This document shows positions 1 to 5,020 of a stretch of 5,020 nt of DNA, in pieces; position 1 is the first letter of the stretch; every line of letters begins with the position of its first letter. The position numbers were made by a program, and so were the translations under genes. The stretch is from an uncultured Lachnospiraceae bacterium (GTDB taxonomy: Bacteria > Bacillota > Clostridia > Lachnospirales > Lachnospiraceae). The notes under the pieces are model-generated. The model was not told the DNA's origin. It ran no database searches and saw nothing but the letters and a program-made list of their open reading frames with translations. The stretch covers positions 1 through 5,020 of the forward strand of contig CALYVE010000153.1 of assembly GCA_945492935.1 (NCBI GenBank), written 5' to 3'.

Positions 1-1
1 G

Positions 2-811
2 GAGCACACGGAGTATCAGAAAATCGTTATGACCAGGCACAGAGATGATGTTCGCCTTTATATTGACGGAAACTGTCAGTTTTCGACCATAGATGAATAT
101 CGCTACCATGAGGCACTGGTTCATATTCCCATGAGTGAGTTGGACAACCGATCTGAGATTTTGATTTTAGGGGGCGGTGACGGGCTGGCTGTCCGCGAGG
201 TATTAAAATATGATGAGGTGAAAAAAATCGATCTGGTGGATTTGGATTCGGAGATGATCCGTATTTGTTCCACCAATGAGAATATTACCTCCATCAATCA
301 GGACAGCCTGAAATCGGAAAAGCTTTTTGTGTATAATGAAGATGCTTATGAGTATCTGGAGACTTGCAATGAGCAGTATGATCTGATTATCGTGGACCTG
401 CCGGATCCGAATTGTGAATCACTTAACAAACTGTATTCCAATATTTTTTACAGAATGTGCGGAGGCTGTTTAAAGGATGACGGTGTCATGGTTATCCAGT
501 CTACCAGTCCTTATTATGCCACAAAGGCTTTCTGGTGTATCAACAAAACACTAGAGAGTGAAGGCTTTTTTGTAAAACCTTATCACCTTCAGGTTCCGGC
601 ATTTGGGGATTGGGGATTCAATATGGCCAGCAAAAAGGAGCTCATAACCCAGCTTTCTTTTGATGTGGAGACCAGATATCTGACCTCAGAAAATGTTTCG
701 GCTCTTTTTTCGTTTGGCAAGGATGAAATGGATGAGAGTGTGGAGATTAACCGACTGACAAAGCCGGTATTGATGGAGTATTATAATAAGGCAGTGGAAT
801 TGTGGAATTAG
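2..811 (+). CDS. speE: Spermidine synthase (polyamine aminopropyltransferase), membrane-type, 5'-truncated
   Basis: Transfers an aminopropyl group from decarboxylated S-adenosylmethionine to putrescine to give spermidine. The frame is open from base 2, nine codons before the first ATG at 29, and those codons (EHTEYQKIV) match the conserved start of the catalytic domain, so the ATG at 29 is internal and the gene is cut by the window edge. Counting from that Met: DDVRLYIDG at 6-14, DEYRYHEAL at 22-30, the cofactor loop GGGDG at 48-52, acidic VDLD at 70-73, NEDAYEYL at 103-110, the catalytic-region DLPDPN at 123-128 followed by LNKLYS, and FGDWGFNMAS at 192-201. The DLPDPN...KLYS and FGDWGF blocks resemble the long spermidine synthases with N-terminal membrane helices (about 500 residues) more than the short soluble form; those helices would lie off the left edge. 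The reading frame ends naturally (LWN, TAG at 809-811). No terminator follows, and the next sequence is a truncated convergent gene. Confidence 0.9.
   Translation, partial: EHTEYQKIVMTRHRDDVRLYIDGNCQFSTIDEYRYHEALVHIPMSELDNRSEILILGGGDGLAVREVLKYDEVKKIDLVDLDSEMIRICSTNENITSINQDSLKSEKLFVYNEDAYEYLETCNEQYDLIIVDLPDPNCESLNKLYSNIFYRMCGGCLKDDGVMVIQSTSPYYATKAFWCINKTLESEGFFVKPYHLQVPAFGDWGFNMASKKELITQLSFDVETRYLTSENVSALFSFGKDEMDESVEINRLTKPVLMEYYNKAVELWN
794..809. repeat. 8-bp perfect tandem duplication at the gene junction
   Basis: GTGGAATT occurs twice head to tail at 794-801 and 802-809, encoding the last residues (VELWN) and the first base of the stop codon of the spermidine synthase. It lies directly beside the point where the opposing acetyltransferase fragment loses its family resemblance. 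It could be a slippage duplication or a scar of the rearrangement; chance is also possible for so short a repeat. Confidence 0.6.
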
Positions 812-989
812 GAATATATTCGATAAAACACTTCCCTCGCTCTTCGCTTTTTAAGAAAACCAAGCCTTCATCAAATCGTTCCGCCAGCCAGCATTTTTTC
901 GATGAAACCTGTACATCCTTATTATTTGAAATTGCGCAGCAGATGTGCTCTTTCTCCAGATTTTCTTTTGTTACCCGGATAAATTCCAT
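811..989 (-). pseudogene. GNAT N-acetyltransferase, 5' fragment truncated after about 60 codons
   Basis: Begins with ATG at 989 behind a good ribosome binding site (GGGAGG on the minus strand, 1004-999, 9 nt spacing). The first ~60 residues (MEFIRVTKENLEKEHICCAI..., SSKKCWLAERFDEGLVFLK at 29-47, GKCFIEYIP at 52-60) resemble the N-terminus of clostridial GNAT proteins, some of which carry a C-terminal YoaP-type domain; this is from memory. Resemblance stops at Pro60, exactly where the antisense of the spermidine synthase stop codon begins. The open frame runs on as about 20 meaningless residues (from NSTIPLPYY) that are only the reverse strand of that gene. The acetyl-CoA-binding motif A (R/QxxGxG/A) and everything after it are absent, so the product should be inactive. 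It lies 53 nt after the TIGR04076 gene on the same strand and was probably the third gene of that operon. Confidence 0.75.
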
Positions 990-1042
990 TTGACATTTCC
1001 TCCCTCAACATTTTTCAACAACGAATGCTTTGCTCTTTTTCT

Positions 1043-1393
1043 CTACTCCTGATAGAATTTTCCTCGATAGAAATTCTCTGCGCCCGTCTTTTCGGCTGTC
1101 ATTCGAAAACATACACATCCGTCCGGACAAACATAGTCCTTCACATTTGCCTCTGTTCCTCCCACAAGTGTCAGATCTCCTCCGCTTCTGACGGCCTGCA
1201 TATCACCATAAAGAAGCTGCATCATTTTAGAACAGATTCCATAGCCCTGTTCATTCACCGGACAGCCGTATGTACAGGTGTACTTATCACCTATTTCTTC
1301 ACCATTTCTGCATAGGTGTTCAGTATGGTCGCCTCGTAAAAAACCTGTTACTTCTATAAAAAATTTGTATTCTTCGTCATACCATTTCTTCAT
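1043..1393 (-). CDS. TIGR04076 family small Cys-rich protein
   Basis: A 116-residue soluble protein with no signal peptide or membrane segment. It resembles the TIGR04076 family of small proteins of unknown function found in anaerobes: start MKKWYDEEYKFFIEVTGFLRG, a central CTYGCPVNEQGYGICSKMM at 40-58, AVRSGGDL at 67-74, CPDGCVCF at 89-96, and an end like GKFYQE. Seven cysteines are present (28, 40, 44, 54, 89, 93, 95); the C40-x3-C44 and C89-x3-C93 pairs could bind metal or form redox pairs, which is inference. The start is well supported: AAGGAGG at 1408-1402 lies 8 nt upstream and overlaps the end of the WYL regulator, whose stop is only 3 nt before this ATG, so the two are translationally coupled. 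Its length agrees with what I recall of the family. No enzymatic activity can be assigned. Confidence 0.82.
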   Translation of the reverse strand: MKKWYDEEYKFFIEVTGFLRGDHTEHLCRNGEEIGDKYTCTYGCPVNEQGYGICSKMMQLLYGDMQAVRSGGDLTLVGGTEANVKDYVCPDGCVCFRMTAEKTGAENFYRGKFYQE

Positions 1394-1396
1394 TAC

Positions 1397-2308
1397 TTAA
1401 GCCTCCTTATATTTTTCTGTAAGTTCTGTCGCGATACGCAATAATTGTTTTCTTATTGACTCCGGCTCAATAACAGTAACCTTATCTCTCAATGATAGTA
1501 ACCATGACAACAATCCTTCATCATCAGCATATGTGTGCTCAAACAACAGTTTCCCGTCCGAAAGTTCTATAAATGACTCCGCCCCGTACTCCTCGATCAG
1601 ATGCCATTTCATCGAAGGATCAAACACTGCCTTTACTTTCGCTTTTTGAGGAAAAACCTTATCATTTGATAAGTCCGGCATAGGCACATCTCTTTTCTTT
1701 TCAAAATTTCTCACATGTTCAATATCCGTCATACGATGAAGCTTGAACATTCTGAAATCATTTCTGAGCAAACAGTATCCGTACACATACCAGCTTGACC
1801 ACTTAAAAATCAGAAAATATGGTTCAATTTCTCTCTCGGTATTTCCACTTGGAGCATAATACTGAAACCTTAAGCTCTTTCCCAGCTCGATAGCATCCTG
1901 AATCAGTTCAATCTTTGATGACAAAGAATCCTTATTCCATGATGACAGGTCGATAAGTATAGACTCATTTCCGCTGACAAAATCTGATGAACCGGACTTG
2001 AGTTTTTCCCTAAGCCGTCCATAATAAGGACTGCCACTTACACGGTCAAGACTTCGGAGGCCTGCCATGATCATCTGCATATCCTTCGATGACAGAATCG
2101 TCCGATCCATCTTATAACCCTCCATTATGCTAATACCACCGCCTGCCCCCTGCGCTGTATAAATAGGAATACCGGCCCTGCATAAATCTTCAATGTCTCT
2201 GTTTATTGTTCTTCTTGAAACCTCGAACGTTTTTGCCAATTCCGGTGCTGTTACTTTCTCCTCCTGTAAAAGTACGGAAAGAATACCAATAAGTCTGTCT
2301 ATTTTCAT
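1397..2308 (-). CDS. WYL-domain transcriptional regulator (YafY/DeoR-like HTH)
   Basis: A cytoplasmic DNA-binding regulator of 303 residues, the usual length for this class. An N-terminal winged helix-turn-helix covers about residues 1-65: MKIDRLIGILSVLL, then APELAKTFEVSRRTINRDIEDL at 21-42 as the helix-turn-helix, and a wing rich in glycine (GAGGGISI at 54-61). The WYL domain covers about 135-215: FQYYAPSG at 148-155, REIEPYFLIFKWSSWYVYGYC at 159-179, and FRMFKLHRM at 185-193. The name-giving motif reads W-Y-V (173-175) instead of W-Y-L, a conservative change. A C-terminal WCX-type extension follows to about 300. WYL domains sense small ligands or nucleic acid in characterised members; the ligand here is unknown. 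The ATG has AGGAAG 10 nt upstream (2324-2319). It heads an operon with the TIGR04076 gene and a GNAT remnant, and an inverted repeat between its promoter and start suggests autoregulation. Confidence 0.93.
   Translation of the reverse strand: MKIDRLIGILSVLLQEEKVTAPELAKTFEVSRRTINRDIEDLCRAGIPIYTAQGAGGGISIMEGYKMDRTILSSKDMQMIMAGLRSLDRVSGSPYYGRLREKLKSGSSDFVSGNESILIDLSSWNKDSLSSKIELIQDAIELGKSLRFQYYAPSGNTEREIEPYFLIFKWSSWYVYGYCLLRNDFRMFKLHRMTDIEHVRNFEKKRDVPMPDLSNDKVFPQKAKVKAVFDPSMKWHLIEEYGAESFIELSDGKLLFEHTYADDEGLLSWLLSLRDKVTVIEPESIRKQLLRIATELTEKYKEA
1402..1408 (-). promoter_or_regulatory. Strong Shine-Dalgarno inside the upstream gene (translational coupling)
   Basis: Minus-strand AAGGAGG lies within the last codons of the WYL regulator, 8 nt before the ATG of the TIGR04076 gene, with the regulator's TAA between them. 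This fixes the start of the downstream gene and implies that both are made from one transcript by coupled translation. Confidence 0.8.
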
Positions 2309-2343
2309 ATTGCTTTCACTTCCTGATTTATCATATCACTTGT

Positions 2344-2367
2344 AACACGACATCTGTGTGTCATGTT
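2344..2367. promoter_or_regulatory. Candidate operator: imperfect 9-bp inverted repeat
   Basis: The arms AACACGACA (2344-2352) and TGTCATGTT (2359-2367) are inverted repeats matching at 8 of 9 positions, separated by a 6-bp spacer. The repeat starts about 8 nt downstream of the predicted -10 box of the WYL regulator, so it covers the likely transcription start. This is a position where a bound repressor would block the promoter. That the WYL protein itself binds here is inference. Confidence 0.45.
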
Positions 2368-2374
2368 TAATTTT

Positions 2375-2380
2375 ATTATA
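2375..2380 (-). promoter_or_regulatory. Predicted -10 box of the WYL regulator operon
   Basis: The minus strand reads a perfect TATAAT, 66 nt before the regulator's ATG. No good -35 hexamer is visible at 16-18 nt; instead the upstream DNA is a nearly pure A/T stretch (2393-2422) that could act as an UP-like element. Transcription would start near 2368 and cross the inverted repeat. Confidence 0.5.
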
Positions 2381-2392
2381 CACAACTAAGCT

Positions 2393-2410
2393 AAATTTAA
2401 ATTTAAATTT
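2393..2410. repeat. Triple tandem AAATTT in the promoter region
   Basis: Three consecutive copies of the self-complementary hexamer AAATTT lie just upstream of the predicted -10 box and are followed by further A/T tracts to about 2422. Such phased A/T DNA may bend or serve as an UP element; this is not demonstrable from sequence alone. Confidence 0.5.
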
Positions 2411-2439
2411 TTATATTTTTTAACAGGACAACGGGAACC

Positions 2440-2465
2440 AAAAAAGGGGCTGTTTTTACAGCCCC
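2440..2465 (-). terminator. Rho-independent terminator of the right-hand minus-strand unit
   Basis: A perfect 8-bp stem GGGGCTGT / ACAGCCCC (2446-2453 and 2458-2465) closes a 4-nt loop. On the minus strand it is followed at once by six T residues (2445-2440), so it terminates minus-strand transcripts coming from the GNAT/HD-GYP side. It sits 10 nt after the stop of the small frameshifted ORF and insulates the WYL operon from upstream read-through. On the plus strand the stem is not followed by a T run. Confidence 0.9.
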
Positions 2466-2475
2466 TGTCATTCTA

Positions 2476-2593
2476 TCATTCAGTAATTTCAATTTGGTTA
2501 TCTTCAATTCCGATTATACAGCTTTCGTAATACCCGTCTCCGGTTGTTCTTGGTCCGCTAACGACATAATATCCATCGCCACTAAATATTCAT
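2476..2593 (-). pseudogene. Small frameshifted ORF or gene remnant, about 38 codons
   Basis: The gap between the GNAT gene and the terminator holds a reading frame that looks coding. From 2589 to the TGA at 2478-2476 it reads IFSGDGYYVVSGPRTTG, then DGYYESCIIGIEDNQIEITE. It contains no in-frame ATG, GTG or TTG. An ATG at 2593-2591 lies 28 nt after the GNAT stop and has GGAAGG upstream, but its frame ends after three codons at TAG (ATG AAT ATT TAG). Removing one T from the ATTT run would join that start to the frame and give a 38-residue acidic peptide (MNISGDGYY...ITE). It is therefore either a small gene broken by a one-base insertion, the tail of a decayed larger gene, a recoding site or a sequencing error. 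I do not recognise the family. The GDGYY motif occurs twice, 13 residues apart. Confidence 0.5.
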
Positions 2594-2621
2594 GATTTAT
2601 CCTTCCATATTGTAGTCTTTA

Positions 2622-3074
2622 TTATAATTTGTACTGCATAAAATTATCATTGTGAACGAAACCATAAGCGGTATATAGTTTTACTCCCATATCAGAAGCC
2701 GTAATCTGAATTGTTCCGCATCCATAGAGCCTTGCTTCATTAACAACTCTATCCAGAAGCTCTTTTGCAATTCCCATTCGTCTATAATCAGGATTCGTGA
2801 ACATACTCGACAAAAGTCCCATCTTTCCACTTGCACATCCAGAATATGGCGGTTTTTCTACAAAGGACATTCCGCTTGTACCAACGATTGTTTCTCCATC
2901 CATAGCAAGCCAAGACACAAATGTACCATCAGACATATGTCGTAAATAATAATCCTTCAATGCAGGCTTTAAATCAATATCTTCCTTTGCACCTTCTTCT
3001 CGCAATTGATTGATTCTCATTTCAATAAAAGTGTCAATTTCTTTTTCAGATAATCTTTTATACTCTATCGCCAT
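2622..3074 (-). CDS. GNAT family N-acetyltransferase
   Basis: A complete cytoplasmic GNAT-fold acetyltransferase of 150 residues, normal for single-domain members. It would move an acetyl group from acetyl-CoA to an amine of an unidentified substrate. Visible parts: N-terminal helix region EKEIDTFIEMRINQL (10-24), beta strands WLAMDGETIVGTSGMSF (55-71), motif A with the CoA pyrophosphate loop YRRMGIAKELL (97-107, R98-x-x-G101-x-A103), and motif B ITASDMGVKLYTAYGFV (124-140) with the conserved Tyr and YGF. The ATG has AGGAG (3087-3083) at 8 nt. It follows the HD-GYP gene by 76 nt without an obvious terminator, so it may share its transcript, and is followed by the small frameshifted ORF and a terminator. 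Substrate cannot be told: antibiotic, polyamine, peptide and ribosomal-protein targets are all possible for this fold. Confidence 0.92.
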   Translation of the reverse strand: MAIEYKRLSEKEIDTFIEMRINQLREEGAKEDIDLKPALKDYYLRHMSDGTFVSWLAMDGETIVGTSGMSFVEKPPYSGCASGKMGLLSSMFTNPDYRRMGIAKELLDRVVNEARLYGCGTIQITASDMGVKLYTAYGFVHNDNFMQYKL

Positions 3075-3150
3075 TTTTTATTCTCCTAACCGATACATCT
3101 TTTCTGTTTCGTATGGCAGCATTTTTCAGCCCTCATCGCAACAATCCGCT

Positions 3151-4866
3151 TTATTTTTCGCACTTATTATAATATTCCTCAAGCTGCGGTCTGCATCTTA
3201 GGAATACCCCTGCAAGCCGAGCATCGAAATGGGTTCCTGCTTCATTTTCTATGATTCCAAATGCTTTATCATAGGAAAATGCTTCCTTATAACATCTCTT
3301 TGAAACAAGCGCATCAAACACATCGGCAAGCGCCATGATTCTTGCTTCTATCGGAATCTCTTCGCCCTTAAGCCCTATTGGATATCCCGTACCATCTATT
3401 TTTTCATGGGGGTAATGTGCTACATTTTCTGCTACGCGTACGAAATCCTCTTCTTCTACATCCGATAATATTTCACTTACCATATGATATCCTATTTCCG
3501 AATGTTTCTTCATGATACTGTATTCTTCATCCGTAAAACGTCCTTGTTTACGGAGCACAGCATCGTCTACTCCTATTTTTCCTAAATCATGCATAGGTGC
3601 ACTTCGAATAACATGCTCCAGGAATCGTTCCTCAAAGCCAAAATCCTCATCCATCAGCTTTTTGACAAATATCCTTACAACATCACTTGTTCTCTTAATA
3701 TGGTCTCCCGTACTAAGATCTCTTGATTCTACCATCTGTGCGATTCCCATTATGGTTTTTTGCTGGATGAATCTGATTCGTTTCGTTTTCGCATCGACTT
3801 CATTCGTCAACTGTTCGTTGTAACGCTCCTTCAATTCCAAAGCCAGATAATGCTCTGTATCATCTCGAAGCTCTATCGTATATCCCTTTAAAACCCCAAA
3901 GATATTCGTCACAACATGAATTGTTCCTGCATAGCACTTACCATTGAGTACAAAGGGTTTTAATTGTATTTGCGTATGTCTTCTTCTGAAATTATCATTA
4001 TAAAATCGCTCAAGTTCCTCAATTTGTTCAATGACACTCTGTAAACTTTCGCTACAGCCTGCAATCGTCTGTCCCAAACGATAGTCTAAAAGCTCCGGAT
4101 AAATATTCGCCATGAAATCATTACAGCCTCTGTAGGCTCTTTTTTTATCAAACGTTAAAAATCCGATTTTATTGAGTTGTTCCTTAATAATATCTGTGTT
4201 TTCATATACGGTAAATATATTGGAATCATATACCGGAATTAATGTGCCAAATGTCAATACCACAAACGAAATCGGTATAATTTCATACTCCAGCTGCATA
4301 GCCTTTTCTACAACATATGTGCAAACAGCAATTGATGCAAAAATAAGCATGGCCAACACGCCGCTTCTATGCACGGATTTCTTTTTTGCTAATGAATAAA
4401 TTGCAACAGCAAATGATAATAACAGATAAATTACAAGTGTCAACGGACACAAAAAATGAAGAGGACCATATTCTCTATCAATATATGTAACTCCATCTAT
4501 CGTATGAATACTTGTGAATTTGTAGTATAGCCCACTTCTTCCGATGGTACATACAATGCCAAATATCACGCATTGTATTAGCAAAAGAACAGAACCTGCA
4601 AATCTGTTCAGTTTGACATGACAGATTTCCAATACCAGAAAGAAATAAAATACCGGTAAGAAAATGCCTCCGACATAAGCAATTTTTTGCGCAAGTATAG
4701 CCTCTTCCACGTTGGATGATATTGCCAGAAAAAAGTATCCAAAATTTGATATAAGCATAATCACAAACGTAATAAACTGTGTTACGCTGTTTTTTACATC
4801 AAATATGTACAACCAAAACAACATCCCTAAAGAAACAAGAAGACATATCAGATTCATGAATTCCAT
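3151..4866 (-). CDS. 7TM sensor with HD-GYP domain, probable cyclic-di-GMP phosphodiesterase
   Basis: A 571-residue membrane signalling protein. The N-terminus has seven hydrophobic segments at about 2-22, 31-50, 66-83, 91-108, 136-160, 168-184 and 196-213, like the 7TM region found on some histidine kinases. A PAS-like region follows (about 230-335), then a helical linker (338-372) and the HD-GYP domain (about 373-558). HD-GYP proteins hydrolyse cyclic di-GMP at a bound di- or tri-metal centre. Conserved parts: ESRDLSTGDHIKR (380-392, H389), HDLGKIGVDD (426-435), KKHSEIG (453-459, H455), PHEKIDGTGYP (486-496), ARIMALADVFDAL (508-520, D515) and GTHFD (544-548). The usual HHE is PHE here, so one commonly metal-binding His is Pro486, with a His two residues earlier (H484). 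No GGDEF or EAL domain is present. The ATG has AAGGAG (4880-4875) at 8 nt. The gene lies 33 nt after the preceding membrane protein gene, probably in one operon. The signal sensed is unknown. Confidence 0.92.
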   Translation of the reverse strand: MEFMNLICLLVSLGMLFWLYIFDVKNSVTQFITFVIMLISNFGYFFLAISSNVEEAILAQKIAYVGGIFLPVFYFFLVLEICHVKLNRFAGSVLLLIQCVIFGIVCTIGRSGLYYKFTSIHTIDGVTYIDREYGPLHFLCPLTLVIYLLLSFAVAIYSLAKKKSVHRSGVLAMLIFASIAVCTYVVEKAMQLEYEIIPISFVVLTFGTLIPVYDSNIFTVYENTDIIKEQLNKIGFLTFDKKRAYRGCNDFMANIYPELLDYRLGQTIAGCSESLQSVIEQIEELERFYNDNFRRRHTQIQLKPFVLNGKCYAGTIHVVTNIFGVLKGYTIELRDDTEHYLALELKERYNEQLTNEVDAKTKRIRFIQQKTIMGIAQMVESRDLSTGDHIKRTSDVVRIFVKKLMDEDFGFEERFLEHVIRSAPMHDLGKIGVDDAVLRKQGRFTDEEYSIMKKHSEIGYHMVSEILSDVEEEDFVRVAENVAHYPHEKIDGTGYPIGLKGEEIPIEARIMALADVFDALVSKRCYKEAFSYDKAFGIIENEAGTHFDARLAGVFLRCRPQLEEYYNKCEK

Positions 4867-4899
4867 ATATCATACTCCTTTCACCGTGAAACGGGCATT

Positions 4900-5020
4900 T
4901 TAATTTATCGAAATTTGTTCATTACTTGTCTTTCTCTGCATCCAAAAAAATACGCAAATACAAATTACTACAGACACACAGGAACCGGTCGCAGTCGCAA
5001 GTCCCATAGGAAACAATATG
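4900..5020 (-). CDS. C-terminal end of an unidentified membrane protein (partial)
   Basis: A minus-strand frame is open from the right edge to TAA at 4902-4900 and gives 39 residues. It begins ILFPMGLATATG, continues as a strongly hydrophobic segment SCVSVVICICVFFW (13-26), and ends in a short polar, positively started tail MQRKTSNEQISIN. This pattern is a last transmembrane helix with a cytoplasmic tail. Three cysteines lie in or at the helix. The stop is 33 nt before the HD-GYP gene start on the same strand, a spacing that suggests one operon. The fragment is too short to name a family; a transporter or a second membrane sensor would both fit. Confidence 0.6.
   Translation of the reverse strand, partial: ILFPMGLATATGSCVSVVICICVFFWMQRKTSNEQISIN

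Noticed and set aside
812..821. 10-bp palindrome GAATATATTC at the junction
   Set aside because: It lies inside the codons for Glu-Tyr-Ile of the GNAT fragment, where these residues appear conserved; chance is the simplest explanation.
802..993. Plus-strand open frame overlapping the GNAT fragment
   Set aside because: It is the reverse strand of the recognisable GNAT N-terminus, which has its own ribosome binding site; the plus-strand peptide has no family resemblance.
1025..1315. Plus-strand open frame of 96 codons
   Set aside because: Antisense shadow of the conserved TIGR04076 gene.
3075..3150. Possible promoter or terminator between the HD-GYP and GNAT genes
   Set aside because: No stable stem with a T run and no convincing -10/-35 pair on the minus strand.
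3512..3823. Plus-strand open frame of 103 codons
   Set aside because: Antisense to the conserved HD-GYP core; composition (Ser-rich, low complexity) is typical of a shadow frame.
4882..4894. Small hairpin CCGT-GAA-ACGG between the membrane protein tail and the HD-GYP gene
   Set aside because: Only a 4-bp stem with no T run, so not a credible terminator; the genes are more likely co-transcribed.
4172..4903. Plus-strand open frames at 4172-4399 and 4712-4903
   Set aside because: Antisense to the transmembrane part of the HD-GYP gene; no supporting start signals or family resemblance.

Overview
The window reads like a low-to-moderate GC Firmicute, most likely a gut-type Clostridia/Lachnospiraceae genome. 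The clues are the protein families (TIGR04076 Cys-rich protein, WYL regulator, 7TM HD-GYP sensor, membrane-type spermidine synthase), strong AGGAGG-type ribosome binding sites and AT-rich intergenic DNA. This assignment rests on family recognition, not on a database search.

Layout: (1) Bases 2-811, plus strand: the C-terminal catalytic part of a spermidine synthase, cut by the left edge. (2) Bases 2308 down to about 811, minus strand: a compact operon of a WYL-domain transcriptional regulator, a small Cys-rich TIGR04076-family protein translationally coupled to it, and the first ~60 codons of a GNAT acetyltransferase. The GNAT fragment stops abruptly at the spermidine synthase stop codon, so this is a rearrangement (or assembly) breakpoint. 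(3) Bases 2309-2475: the regulator's AT-rich promoter region with a candidate operator, then a strong minus-strand terminator. (4) Bases 5020 down to 2476, minus strand: the tail of an unidentified membrane protein, a 7TM-PAS-like-HD-GYP cyclic-di-GMP phosphodiesterase candidate, a GNAT acetyltransferase, and a small frameshifted ORF just before the terminator.

All complete genes are on the minus strand and fall into two transcription units separated by the terminator at 2446-2465. The right-hand unit looks like signalling (membrane sensor with c-di-GMP hydrolase output) plus an accessory acetyltransferase. The left-hand unit looks like a self-regulated WYL operon with small effector genes of unknown substrate.

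I see no CRISPR array, tRNA, rRNA, transposase or phage gene, and no convincing new defence or mobile system. The points most worth checking are the breakpoint near base 810 with its 8-bp tandem duplication, the Pro-for-His change in the HD-GYP HHE motif, and the frameshifted mini-ORF at 2476-2593.
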